64,000 bases of DNA from an uncultured Actinomycetes bacterium (GTDB lineage Bacteria > Actinomycetota > Acidimicrobiia > Acidimicrobiales > Acidimicrobilacustridaceae), in assembly GCA_937876315.1 (NCBI GenBank), contig CALEHQ010000036.1, positions 37,045 to 101,044 of the forward strand, written 5' to 3'. The number at the start of each line of letters is the position of its first letter. The stretch's first letter is position 1. Position numbers and translations under genes: made by a program. This document shows, piece after piece, positions 55,136 through 63,207 of this stretch. A model generated the notes under the pieces. The model made no database searches, had not been told where the DNA came from, and saw only the letters and a list, made by a program, of their open reading frames with translations.

Positions 55136-55714
55136 TCAGTGCCGACGTTCAGATGTATCAGCAAGGACGAGACCAAACTGAGCAAGGTCACTGCACGCCG
55201 TCTCAATGTCATTGCTTGCTGCAAACTGCAACACCACTCCGTCGATTGCGGCCATTGTCATGCGCGCCAACTGCGGGCGTGGTATCGCAGGTTCGTGACC
55301 CACAGCATCTGCGATTGAATCGATGAGGTCCTGAGCGAGTCGGTAGTACTTCTCCTCGAGAATCTCAACGCGACGATCGCCAGTTGGATTGAGATCACGA
55401 AGTAAGACGCCGTACCGTTCATCTTCCAATAGGTCGGATACACGCTTCATGATGCCGATGATGCACGGGCCGTATCCGGCATTCACATCTAATCCATCGG
55501 CGACCAAGAAGCTCACCTCATCGATGAGTCGTTCGAAGGCAGCGAGCACAAGATCATCTAGCGACCCGAAGGTGTAGTGGATGGACGCAAGTGGCGCCTT
55601 GGCCTCGGCAGCAACTGACCGAGTTGTAACAAGCTCAAGGCCAGATTTCTGCAGAACCGCAATGGTCGCATTGATCAGTTGTTCCCTGCGGTCGACAGCA
55701 CTGATGTAAGGCAC
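55136..55714 (-). CDS. TetR-family repressor of the P450 cassette
   Basis: From GTG 55714 (192 residues): ISAVDRREQLINATIAVLQKSGLELVTTRSVAAEAKAPLASIHYTFGSLDDLV (in part) is a TetR HTH at residues 8-55, followed by a helical ligand-binding domain. A longer frame to 55939 would overlap the divergent P450 gene and is rejected. Minus-strand TAGACT (55722-55727) ends seven bases before the GTG. The perfect palindrome next to it is the likely binding site. Confidence 0.9.
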   Translation of the reverse strand: MPYISAVDRREQLINATIAVLQKSGLELVTTRSVAAEAKAPLASIHYTFGSLDDLVLAAFERLIDEVSFLVADGLDVNAGYGPCIIGIMKRVSDLLEDERYGVLLRDLNPTGDRRVEILEEKYYRLAQDLIDSIADAVGHEPAIPRPQLARMTMAAIDGVVLQFAASNDIETACSDLAQFGLVLADTSERRH

Positions 55715-55721
55715 GACCGCC

Positions 55722-55764
55722 AGTCTACGAAAGAGTTGGTCGCCTGACCAACTCTTGGTATTGT
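55722..55764. promoter_or_regulatory. Divergent TetR / P450 promoters sharing one palindrome
   Basis: P450 promoter: TTGGTC (55736-55741), 17 bases, TATTGT (55759-55764). TetR promoter on the minus strand: TTGGTC (55751-55746), 18 bases, TAGACT (55727-55722). Each -35 is an arm of the same palindrome. Both -10 hexamers end seven bases before their start codons. Confidence 0.65.
55731..55756. promoter_or_regulatory. Perfect 26-bp TetR operator
   Basis: AAGAGTTGGTC, GCCT, GACCAACTCTT: both 11-bp arms are exactly complementary. A third half-site, GACCAACTT, occurs at 55774-55782, overlapping the P450 start codon. Size and position fit a TetR dimer site. Confidence 0.85.
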
Positions 55765-55771
55765 TAGTCAC

Positions 55772-57094
55772 ATGACCAACTTCACCATGTCGGCATCGGA
55801 TGTTCCCGTCAGCGAACAAGCGAGAGTCGCGATCGCAACATCGGCGCTGAATACCGTCTCCCGCGTAGGCAGGCGATTCGGCGATCCATTTGCTGCGTTC
55901 GATGCTCCTGGCGGGCCTATTGATCGCGATGCTCTGCACAACGCATTACTCAAAGCAGGACCACTCGTGAAGAGCCGCTTCGGCGTCTACCTCACGCCCA
56001 ACCACGCTGGCTGTCATGCAGTGTTCACTTCTCCACATGCATCATCCAAGGTGACCCGACCGGAAAGCGCGATTGGTCGCCTTCTTGAACCAACGTTACG
56101 TACCGGTCTCGGCTCACCACTTGATTCCTGGTTCATCACCATGGATGCACCCGACCACACCAGACTCAGGCGTCTTGTTCAACGCGGATTCACTCCGAAG
56201 GCGATTGCCGACCACGAGGCACTAGTGCGCCGGACAGCAGACGAGTTGATAGGTGCGTTCCCTACCCACGGCGATATCGACGTCGTTGCCTCGTTCGCAC
56301 GACTCTTGCCCATGCGAGTTATCACTCGACTTCTCGGCGTTCCAGATTCCGACTTCGCAACATTTGATCGATGGGGCGAGCACTTGGTCACCGCCCTTGA
56401 TCGTCCGCGCTCTCTGCGAGATGCCACCGATGTTCACAACACCCTGATCGAGATGGACAAGATGTTTCGCGCACTCATCGCAGAAAGACGTCGCCGTCCG
56501 GGCAATGACCTGATCTCAGTTCTCGCCGAAAAAGTCGATGGTGAACTACTCAGCGATGACGAGCTCGTGGGAACACTTTCGCTCCTACTCATCGCTGGCT
56601 TTGAGACCACGGTAAATCTCATCGGAACAGGCACAGCCACTCTTGTTGGAAACCGAGATCAACTCGAACTGCTCGCTACTAGCCCCGAAAATCATCTCAC
56701 CAACACTGTGGAAGAAGCACTGCGCTACGAAAGTCCCGTGCAGTTCACGGTGCGAAGGGCACTTGCACCGATTGAGATAGCAGAAGGCCATGTCATTCCT
56801 GCTGGCGTTGATGTCATCGCCGTTCTTGCCACCGCAAATCGCGATCCGCTTGTTTTTGAGAACCCAGAGAAGTTTGACATCACCAGACCCAACTCGCGAC
56901 GCCATCTTGCATTCGTCAATGGCCCTCACGCTTGTATCGGTGGAGCACTCGCCCGTCTGGAGGCACACGTTGCGTGGGAGTCGCTTATTGATCACTTCCC
57001 CGACGTCGATCGGTGGCGGATAACAGGTGCTCCGACTTTTGGGACGAGTCAACTCATTCGTGGATACAAGCACCTGCCGATGCGTTTCGTGTAG
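55772..57094 (+). CDS. Cytochrome P450
   Basis: The 440-residue soluble P450 has the I-helix LLLIAGFETTVNLIG (oxygen-binding A/G-G-x-E-T), the K-helix EEALRYESPV (ExxR), and the heme loop FVNGPHACIGGALARLE with the Cys ligand; the first Gly of the usual FGxGxHxCxG is Val here. HTRLRRLVQRGFTPKA is the C-helix region. Actinobacterial type, substrate unknown, no ferredoxin beside it. ATG 55772 gives MTNFTMSAS; ATG 55787 is possible. It is repressed, by inference, by the divergent TetR. Confidence 0.93.
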   Translation: MTNFTMSASDVPVSEQARVAIATSALNTVSRVGRRFGDPFAAFDAPGGPIDRDALHNALLKAGPLVKSRFGVYLTPNHAGCHAVFTSPHASSKVTRPESAIGRLLEPTLRTGLGSPLDSWFITMDAPDHTRLRRLVQRGFTPKAIADHEALVRRTADELIGAFPTHGDIDVVASFARLLPMRVITRLLGVPDSDFATFDRWGEHLVTALDRPRSLRDATDVHNTLIEMDKMFRALIAERRRRPGNDLISVLAEKVDGELLSDDELVGTLSLLLIAGFETTVNLIGTGTATLVGNRDQLELLATSPENHLTNTVEEALRYESPVQFTVRRALAPIEIAEGHVIPAGVDVIAVLATANRDPLVFENPEKFDITRPNSRRHLAFVNGPHACIGGALARLEAHVAWESLIDHFPDVDRWRITGAPTFGTSQLIRGYKHLPMRFV

Positions 57095-57136
57095 GCGTCA
57101 AATAGCAAATCGTTGAAGTTGATTAGGCATCAAAAC

Positions 57137-58345
57137 ATGAAGAGGAAATCCCCAGTTGTCCTGCTTCAGATCTCAAACTTTGCTTCTGGGCTTGGCAATT
57201 CAATCGTCATGATCACAATCCCCTGGTTGATTCTTGAACGAACTGGTTCACCAGCCTTTGCTGGACTGGTTGCCGCAATATCGGCACTTCCCGGGATTCT
57301 TGTTTCACCTATCGGCGGTTGGATGGTTGACCACATCGGTCGTCGAGCTGTGAGTATTAGTGCAGACCTGCTCTCAGCAGTTTCCGTTGCGGCATTTCCA
57401 ATTGTTGCTGCCACTTTCGGTTTATCTGATCTCTCCATTCTCCTCATCGCTTTGCTGGGCGCGACCTTTGACCCTGCCGGTTACACAGCTCGAAAAACTC
57501 TGCTTGCCGATGTAGCGAAGGCTTCTGATGCAGACCTGGACCATCTCAATGGAATACATGACGGAACCATGGGAGTCGCATGGATTTTTGGTCCCGCAGT
57601 TGGCGCCGGATTGATTGCAAGCGTCGGCGCAGTGAACTCGTTTTGGTTTTCTGCAGCGTTGTTTCTCATCGCCGCTTTAGTGATTTCATTCTTGCGAGTT
57701 GGAGAATCGGGCAAAGATTCCCGCGAACTTGCCAAGCTAACTGGTGAAAAAACAGATAGGAGCTTGCGTATCGGCGCAAAGATTCTTTGGGATGACAAGT
57801 TGTTGAGGACGCTTAGTGTCGCGCTTTTGATAATTGCAGCTGTCTACCTACCAACTGAAGCTGTTGTTCTTCCAACGTATTTTGAAAATGTTGATAATCC
57901 CAGTGGGCTTGGATTTGTTATCTCGGCCCTTGCCGCCGGTTCTGCAGTGGGGTCATTTGGATATGGATGGATCAGCGCTCGAGTTAAGAGAAAAACACTG
58001 ATCCGGATGATTCTCATGGGAAGTGCAGTCAGCATCATCCCAATGGCGTTTCTTCCTCCACTGCCCGTGTTCATGCTTGCTGGATTTCTTCTGGGATTGT
58101 CATGGGGTCCGTACAATCCACTCATAAGCACTTTGGTGCAACAAAGAGTGCCAGCACATTTACAGGGGCGAGTTTTTGGTGTGCAAACAGCAGTCTTTTA
58201 TGCCGCGCCACCACTAGGAATGGTACTTGCGGGACTTTCAGTTGAAAGTTTTGGGATTAGAGCTACCTACGTTGTGTTGGCCGGGGTGCTTTCTTTAACT
58301 TCGATTCTTGTGTTGCTGACTAAATCTCTGCGTTCAAACTTCTAG
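57137..58345 (+). CDS. Major facilitator superfamily exporter
   Basis: From ATG 57137 (402 residues) with about twelve spans: LLQISNFASGLGNSIVMITIPWLI, GGWMVDHIGRRAV (motif A like, between spans 2 and 3), GPAVGAGLIASVGAVNSFWFSAAL and LQGRVFGVQTAVFYAAPPLGM. It resembles the MFS_3/enterobactin-exporter group. Codons are clearly more AT-rich (TTT, ATT, GTT, TTG) than the neighbours, a sign of separate origin. It follows the P450 by 42 bases and may export its product or substrate. TTG 57113 is an alternative start. Confidence 0.88.
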   Translation: MKRKSPVVLLQISNFASGLGNSIVMITIPWLILERTGSPAFAGLVAAISALPGILVSPIGGWMVDHIGRRAVSISADLLSAVSVAAFPIVAATFGLSDLSILLIALLGATFDPAGYTARKTLLADVAKASDADLDHLNGIHDGTMGVAWIFGPAVGAGLIASVGAVNSFWFSAALFLIAALVISFLRVGESGKDSRELAKLTGEKTDRSLRIGAKILWDDKLLRTLSVALLIIAAVYLPTEAVVLPTYFENVDNPSGLGFVISALAAGSAVGSFGYGWISARVKRKTLIRMILMGSAVSIIPMAFLPPLPVFMLAGFLLGLSWGPYNPLISTLVQQRVPAHLQGRVFGVQTAVFYAAPPLGMVLAGLSVESFGIRATYVVLAGVLSLTSILVLLTKSLRSNF

Positions 58346-58395
58346 AGTCACTAGTGACTGGCCACGCAGGAATGAAATGCGTCTCAGGTAGGTGG

Positions 58396-58536
58396 CCACT
58401 GCGCCGCTACCGGCGTCTTCGCTGAAGGAGCCATTCATTGCGAGAGGTTCTCCGCTATTGATCTTACGCGCAGACCGCTCCAGCATTTCCTGACCGTCCA
58501 TAGGACCTCCCCGTAGGCGATGATCCTCGCACAGGG
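58396..58536 (-). pseudogene. Truncated 5' remnant of an MBL-fold hydrolase gene (right copy of the direct repeat)
   Basis: On the minus strand an ATG at 58501 with GGGAGG upstream opens MDGQEMLERSARKINSGEPL, NGSFSEDAGSGAVAT and then loses similarity. The first 12 codons equal those of the MBL gene at 54590; later codons diverge, so it is a paralogue's start or a decayed copy. It fills the 210-base gap between the MFS and doc genes. Confidence 0.8.
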
Positions 58537-58555
58537 CGCCGCGAAGCGGGGGGCG

Positions 58556-58942
58556 TTAGTGGTTGATCAGGCTTTGAAGCCGTTCGGCGATTTGCTCAAC
58601 ATCGGGCGAGCCGCTTGCCACCGAGAGCACGAGTTCGTACACGTCGTCATTTGAGGCGAGCGAAATGGGGATGTCGTTGAGTTCAAGGAAAACTGCGGTG
58701 GCGAGCCAGCCGAGTCGCTTGTTGCCATCGATGAGCGCGTGATTGTTCACGATGGATTGCAGGAGCGCGGCGGCTTTCGTCCAAATCGATTCGTAGGCGT
58801 GAGCGCCGAAAACAACTGTGCGCGGGCGCGCAACCGCTGATTCGAGTAGTCCAACGTCTCGGATGGGCGGAGGGTCGCCCAGCAATCTGGTTGCGAGTGA
58901 GAGGACGTCAGCGAGATCGAGATAGGTGGTCGCCGAGCTCAT
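58556..58942 (-). CDS. doc: Doc-type Fic toxin
   Basis: A 128-residue Fic-fold protein with the Doc signature NHALIDGNKRLGW (HxFx(D/N)GNKR pattern, Ala for Phe), YLDLADVLSLATRLLG and RDVGLLESAVARPRTVVFG. Doc phosphorylates EF-Tu and stops translation. The start overlaps the antitoxin stop by four bases (ATGA). Confidence 0.92.
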   Translation of the reverse strand: MSSATTYLDLADVLSLATRLLGDPPPIRDVGLLESAVARPRTVVFGAHAYESIWTKAAALLQSIVNNHALIDGNKRLGWLATAVFLELNDIPISLASNDDVYELVLSVASGSPDVEQIAERLQSLINH

Positions 58943-59136
58943 TCGCCGAGGCGGCGAAGCGCATCAGAATGAGCCTCGATGATTCGGTCGGCAGCATCGG
59001 ACACTGCGGTTTCGTGGGAACGGCGCATGACGTACTCACGAATGGCCTGACGAGCAGCCTCTTGCATGGAGATGCCGTCGCTCTTGGCCTGAGCCTGAAG
59101 GGCAAGTTGTTCGTCGTCGGTGAGTCGAAGTGTCAT
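58939..59136 (-). CDS. Ribbon-helix-helix antitoxin paired with Doc
   Basis: From ATG 59136 (65 residues), GGAG six bases upstream. TLRLTDDEQLALQAQAKSDGISMQEAARQAIREYVMRR (in part) is an RHH DNA-binding domain; the C-terminal AADRIIEAHSDALRRLGE should bind the toxin. This is a CopG/RHH-type partner, not the Phd type of phage P1. ATG 59142 is an alternative start. Confidence 0.85.
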   Translation of the reverse strand: MTLRLTDDEQLALQAQAKSDGISMQEAARQAIREYVMRRSHETAVSDAADRIIEAHSDALRRLGE

Positions 59137-59150
59137 TGCCATCTCCAAAT

Positions 59151-59171
59151 GGTATCAGTTCGATACCGAAC
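59151..59171. promoter_or_regulatory. Operator of the RHH-Doc operon
   Basis: GGTATC and GATACC form a perfect 6-bp inverted repeat with five bases between (59151-59167). A second, overlapping one, GTTCG/CGAAC with four bases between, spans 59158-59171. Both lie directly upstream of the antitoxin start. Confidence 0.6.
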
Positions 59172-59250
59172 GAAATTGGGTATTCGGGGAAGGGCGAAGT
59201 TGGAGTGTTGTGCTGGAGACTCGGTGCCGAAAGAGGCGAACGATCTGTTT

Positions 59251-59877
59251 CTAGGCGGGCGGGCGTAGCGGGGTACCGGCCAAGGCGGCCACGATCTGGG
59301 CACCGGGCAAGCCCAGTTCGTCCATTTGGGCGGCGGACCGCCGTCCAGTGAGTGCCCGAACCAATTCAAGGTCGGAACATTCAGCGGACTGGACTGCCGC
59401 GCTTGCTGATGGGCCTCGACGTTCAATCAAGTCGAGCAGCCAGGCTTTCGCCACCGAGAGTGGGAGCGACGACTCCTCGCACTCCACGCCCAGCGCTTCC
59501 CGAAGATCGATGCTGTGAGTGAGGGCGTCCATCACGAGCTGAGAATTCGAAGGGCTAGAGATCGCAGGCAACATCGCATCGAAGGGAGTGACTGTCGCTT
59601 CAAGAGCAGCGCGCAGTTCTTCGAGGGAGTCACCCGCGTGACGTTGTACCTGTGCGTTTGTCCACGCGTCAGAAGTAATGCCTTCCATGCGCCCGGCCAG
59701 GAGATCCTCAGGTACGCCGACAAGGTGCGAAGCGGTTTGCTGCACCGTCCAGTCGGGACACGCCGGAACACCAAGTGTCGCGGACGATTCTGGTGTCCGC
59801 TCAAGAAGTTCAAGAACGGATTGGCGAGTTTGCCGATAGGCCGCGCACACCTGATCGTCGGGAAGTAGTGGAGACAT
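59251..59877 (-). CDS. Maleylpyruvate isomerase family, mycothiol-dependent-type enzyme
   Basis: A 208-residue DinB-like four-helix protein: ACPDWTVQQTASHLVGVPEDLLAGR carries the N-terminal metal His (in part), and DALTHSIDLREALG the second His region; the C-terminal part has LVRALTGRRSAAQM. The pattern is that of TIGR03083-type proteins, which use mycothiol. Its substrate is unknown. It supports an actinobacterial host. Confidence 0.87.
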   Translation of the reverse strand: MSPLLPDDQVCAAYRQTRQSVLELLERTPESSATLGVPACPDWTVQQTASHLVGVPEDLLAGRMEGITSDAWTNAQVQRHAGDSLEELRAALEATVTPFDAMLPAISSPSNSQLVMDALTHSIDLREALGVECEESSLPLSVAKAWLLDLIERRGPSASAAVQSAECSDLELVRALTGRRSAAQMDELGLPGAQIVAALAGTPLRPPA

Positions 59878-59984
59878 GACAAAAGTCTCGCAGACAGTTC
59901 ACCTTGTTGTTGCTTCAGCGTTGTCACGAACAACTAGGTTCTGCGCTTCGTCTCTGAAGCCGACTCTCAAGCGAGGTGCCTGAA

Positions 59985-61442
59985 ATGACTGACCCGAAAC
60001 TGCCCCACGGTGGCGCACAACTTGGGGCCATTGATGGCCCGCTCGTGATGATCGGTATGGGTTCAATCGGTCGAGCAACACTTCCATTGCTTGATCGCCA
60101 CATTGCCTTCGACAAGACACGCGCAATTGCCCTTGATCCGTTAGCGGATCGCAAGCAGTACGCCGATGAATACGGCATCGCTTTCCAACAGGTGGAACTT
60201 ACGCCGGAGAATTACGTCGAGATTCTCACCCCGCTGCTCACCAACGGTGAAGGTCAGGGCTTTTGCGTCAACCTTTCTGTCGACACTGGTTCGGTCGACA
60301 TCATGCGTCTGTGTCGCGAACTCAATGTGCTGTACATCGACACCGTTGTCGAACCTTGGCCCGGCCTCTATTACAACCAGACGATCGATAACGCTGATCG
60401 CACCAATCAGTTCCTGCGCAGCCAAGCGGTTGCCGAACGGCGCCGTTCACCCGGTGGAACAACCGCTGTGTCGTGCTGCGGCGCGAACCCCGGCATGGTG
60501 TCGTGGTTCGTGAAAGACGCACTCGTTCGTCTGAACGATGAAATGGGACTCGGACTTGCAACCCCAGCACCGGCTGATCGCGACGGTTGGTCGCGCTACA
60601 TGCAGTCGGTTGGCGTTAAGGGTATTCACATCGCCGAACGCGACACACAGCGTGTGACGAACCCGAAGCCGGTCGACACGTTCTGGAACACATGGTCGGT
60701 TGACGGTTTCATTTCTGAAGGACTGCAGCCAGCGGAACTCGGTTGGGGAACGCACGAGAAGTGGATGCCGGAGAATGCGCGGCGCTTCGCCGACCCTGAA
60801 TCCCCAGCGATTTACCTCGAATCACCAGGCGCCGAGACTCGGGTTCGCACTTGGTGTCCGACGCTTGGCGAGCAGTACGGCTTCCTTGTTACGCACAATG
60901 AATCGCTGTCGATTTCTGACTTCTATTCGGTTCGTGACGAAAACGGTGAGCTCGTCTTCCGGCCAACCTGTCATTACGCCTACCACCCTTGCAACGATGC
61001 AGTGCTTTCGTTCCACGAACTTTTTGGCAACGGCGGCCGCAATCAGTCGACCAAGCATGTGCTCGATGAGGACGAACTTGTCGGCGGCATCGACGAACTC
61101 GGTGTGTTGCTGTACGGCCATGATCGCAATGCGTTCTGGTTTGGTTCGCGCCTTTCCATTGAAGAAGCTCGGGCACTGGCTCCCTACAACACGGCAACTG
61201 GTCTACAGATCTCGTCTGCGGTTCTCGCCGGTGTCGTTTGGGCACTCGAAAACCCGAATGAGGGAATTGTCGAGACTGACGAAATGGACCACGTTCGATG
61301 CCTTGAGGTGCAGGTTCCGTACTTAGGCCCAGTGGAAGGCCACTACACCGACTGGACTCCACTCACGCGTCGCCTTGGTCTGTTCGTCGATGACATCGAC
61401 GAGTCAGATCCGTGGCAGTTCCGTAACGTCCTCGTCCGCTGA
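59985..61442 (+). CDS. hss: Homospermidine synthase
   Basis: The NAD-dependent enzyme joins putrescine units (or putrescine and spermidine) to homospermidine. From ATG 59985 (485 residues; GAGG eight bases upstream; GTG 59976 is the alternative) it has VMIGMGSIGRATLPLL, YIDTVVEPWPGLYYN, SCCGANPGMVSWFVKDAL, THNESLSISDFY, YAYHPCNDAVLSFHEL and NTATGLQISSAVLAGV, the pattern of bacterial HSS proteins such as that of Blastochloris viridis, with the expected length. It ends directly against the convergent budA gene. Confidence 0.9.
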   Translation: MTDPKLPHGGAQLGAIDGPLVMIGMGSIGRATLPLLDRHIAFDKTRAIALDPLADRKQYADEYGIAFQQVELTPENYVEILTPLLTNGEGQGFCVNLSVDTGSVDIMRLCRELNVLYIDTVVEPWPGLYYNQTIDNADRTNQFLRSQAVAERRRSPGGTTAVSCCGANPGMVSWFVKDALVRLNDEMGLGLATPAPADRDGWSRYMQSVGVKGIHIAERDTQRVTNPKPVDTFWNTWSVDGFISEGLQPAELGWGTHEKWMPENARRFADPESPAIYLESPGAETRVRTWCPTLGEQYGFLVTHNESLSISDFYSVRDENGELVFRPTCHYAYHPCNDAVLSFHELFGNGGRNQSTKHVLDEDELVGGIDELGVLLYGHDRNAFWFGSRLSIEEARALAPYNTATGLQISSAVLAGVVWALENPNEGIVETDEMDHVRCLEVQVPYLGPVEGHYTDWTPLTRRLGLFVDDIDESDPWQFRNVLVR

Positions 61443-62240
61443 TCAGCCCTTTGTTCCGCCCTCGATCTTTGCGATCTCGGCACGATCAACCGTTCCGGGT
61501 TGGCCAAGTTCCATGCCTGGTGGAAGCTCGACATGCAGTTCATGACACGGATCGACAGCCAGCTCACCTTGTTCAAGCGCGATCGAGATGATGTGGCCAC
61601 CGAGTTTTCGGTCGTCGGACAAAAAGTGAAGATGATGTCCGGGGACTTCGACGCCTGCGGTTGCATCAGGAAAACGAAATCCAACGACCGTTCCGCTTGC
61701 GCGTTCGACGCGCCACTCTGATTGGTGGGCAACAACTTCGCGCAATGGTTTGTACGGCTTTGTCTGACGTTCGACACTGCGGAGGACGAGGTCAGTGAAG
61801 TCGCCATCAATGCGCACGGCAATGACCGGAGCATCTGCCGGAGCCATGTCATCGAGTGCACCGTGGAGCTCGTCGAAATCGAGTGGCCCGTCGGACGTCA
61901 ACGTTGCCGTGGGAGCAAACGGAACGACGACAGCAAAGGGAGTCATCACGGTAGGTGCGAGTGCATGGACGGTTCCGTCAGCATGGGCAGACCACGCGTG
62001 ACCATCAACAACGATGAGTTCGCCGTTGAGCGCCTGCACTGTTCCGATGCCGAGCGTGCCAAGTCGAAGGATTTCGGCGAGTGATGTATCGCCGTCGTAG
62101 CCGCCGGCCATGAGCGCTTCGAGCGTTCCGGCCTGCACGACGGTGTGCTCTTCGGCCGCATCATGGTCGAGGCCAGCGCGGGTGAGTGCCCGAACATGGA
62201 GCGCTCCGATGAGCCGATCGTCGATGATGTCGCTGGTCAT
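61443..62240 (-). CDS. budA: Alpha-acetolactate decarboxylase
   Basis: It converts acetolactate to acetoin. From ATG 62240 (265 residues): VVQAGTLEALMAGGYDGDTSLAE, LGTLGIGTVQALNGELIVVDGHAW, TPFAVVVPF and the zinc ligands in VPGHHLHFLSDDRKLGGHI (His-x-His and His). A longer frame to 62330 is not conserved. Minus-strand TACCCT (62248-62253) ends seven bases before the ATG. No acetolactate synthase is adjacent, so acetoin may serve as an overflow product. Confidence 0.93.
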   Translation of the reverse strand: MTSDIIDDRLIGALHVRALTRAGLDHDAAEEHTVVQAGTLEALMAGGYDGDTSLAEILRLGTLGIGTVQALNGELIVVDGHAWSAHADGTVHALAPTVMTPFAVVVPFAPTATLTSDGPLDFDELHGALDDMAPADAPVIAVRIDGDFTDLVLRSVERQTKPYKPLREVVAHQSEWRVERASGTVVGFRFPDATAGVEVPGHHLHFLSDDRKLGGHIISIALEQGELAVDPCHELHVELPPGMELGQPGTVDRAEIAKIEGGTKG

Positions 62241-62349
62241 GGCCGAGAGGGTAGGTCCGAGTGGGAGGTGCGAATTCCTGAAGGGCGAGCACGAGGGCAG
62301 CGGCACAACTATTGTCACAATCTTCGACAAGAGTTAGTTGAGGCACGCC

Positions 62350-63171
62350 GTGGACGTCACCCTTCTTGGCACCGGAAGTCCGATCCCTGATCCGAATCGG
62401 GCTGGCCCCTCGACATTGGTTCGTGCTGGCGACCAGGTGATCTTGTGCGACGCCGGTCGTGGTGTGGTGATGCGGCTTGCAGGCGCATTTGCTGGTCCAG
62501 CGGCCCTATCGGCCATTCTCGTGACGCACCTTCATAGTGATCACCTCACTGATCTCAACGATGTGATCACCACGCGTTGGATCATGTCGAACGAATCGGC
62601 ACCGATCACGATCTACGGCCCGGTGGGACTCAACTTCGTTGTTACGAAGATGATGGAAATGCTGTCGCTCGATGTGGGTTATCGCATTGCCCATCACGAC
62701 GATTTGAACGAACCACCGGTGGTGAACGTTGTGGAAGTTGCGCCCGGCGACACATTCAGCATCGGTGATGTCTCTGTTCGTGTTGGCGCAACGAATCACC
62801 AACCGGTGGAACCAACGGTTGCGTTCCGACTTGAACACGCCGGAACCTCGGTTGTTCTCGGCGGAGACGGAATTCCATGTGAGGCCCTCGACGAGCTCTG
62901 TGCTGGTGCCACCGCCTATGTTCAAACCGTATTGCGTGACGACATTGTGAAGCTCTTCCCGCTTCCACGATTCCAAGACATTCTCGACTACCACTCAACG
63001 GTGGAGCAGGCAGCGCAGACAGCGACCAAAGCAGGTGTGCAAACGCTGATCCTCACCCATTACGTACCCAGCATTGCTCCCGGGCAAGAGGATGAATGGC
63101 GGGCAATCGCTGCGGCCCACTTTTCCGGCGACATCGTTCTTGGTGACGATCTAACGTCCGTCACCATCTGA
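62350..63171 (+). CDS. Metallo-beta-lactamase hydrolase, RNase Z/ElaC-like
   Basis: From GTG 62350 (273 residues; GAGG six bases upstream) it has VTLLGTGSPIPDPNRAGPS, VTHLHSDHLTDL (HxHxDH), VGATNHQPVEPTVAFRLEHAG, VVLGGDGIPC (metal Asp) and LILTHYVPS (last His). This is the beta-CASP-free ElaC/AtsA layout; without the RNase Z exosite arm visible, arylsulfatase-like or other esterase action is as likely as tRNA processing. Confidence 0.85.
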   Translation: MDVTLLGTGSPIPDPNRAGPSTLVRAGDQVILCDAGRGVVMRLAGAFAGPAALSAILVTHLHSDHLTDLNDVITTRWIMSNESAPITIYGPVGLNFVVTKMMEMLSLDVGYRIAHHDDLNEPPVVNVVEVAPGDTFSIGDVSVRVGATNHQPVEPTVAFRLEHAGTSVVLGGDGIPCEALDELCAGATAYVQTVLRDDIVKLFPLPRFQDILDYHSTVEQAAQTATKAGVQTLILTHYVPSIAPGQEDEWRAIAAAHFSGDIVLGDDLTSVTI

Positions 63172-63207
63172 TCGACGCTGTATCGCGTCGTTGCGGAGGG
63201 GGAACGC

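Noticed and set aside
55715..55939. N-terminal extension of the TetR repressor to 55939.
   Set aside because: It would overlap the P450 gene and the palindromic operator, and the extra residues do not resemble a TetR arm.
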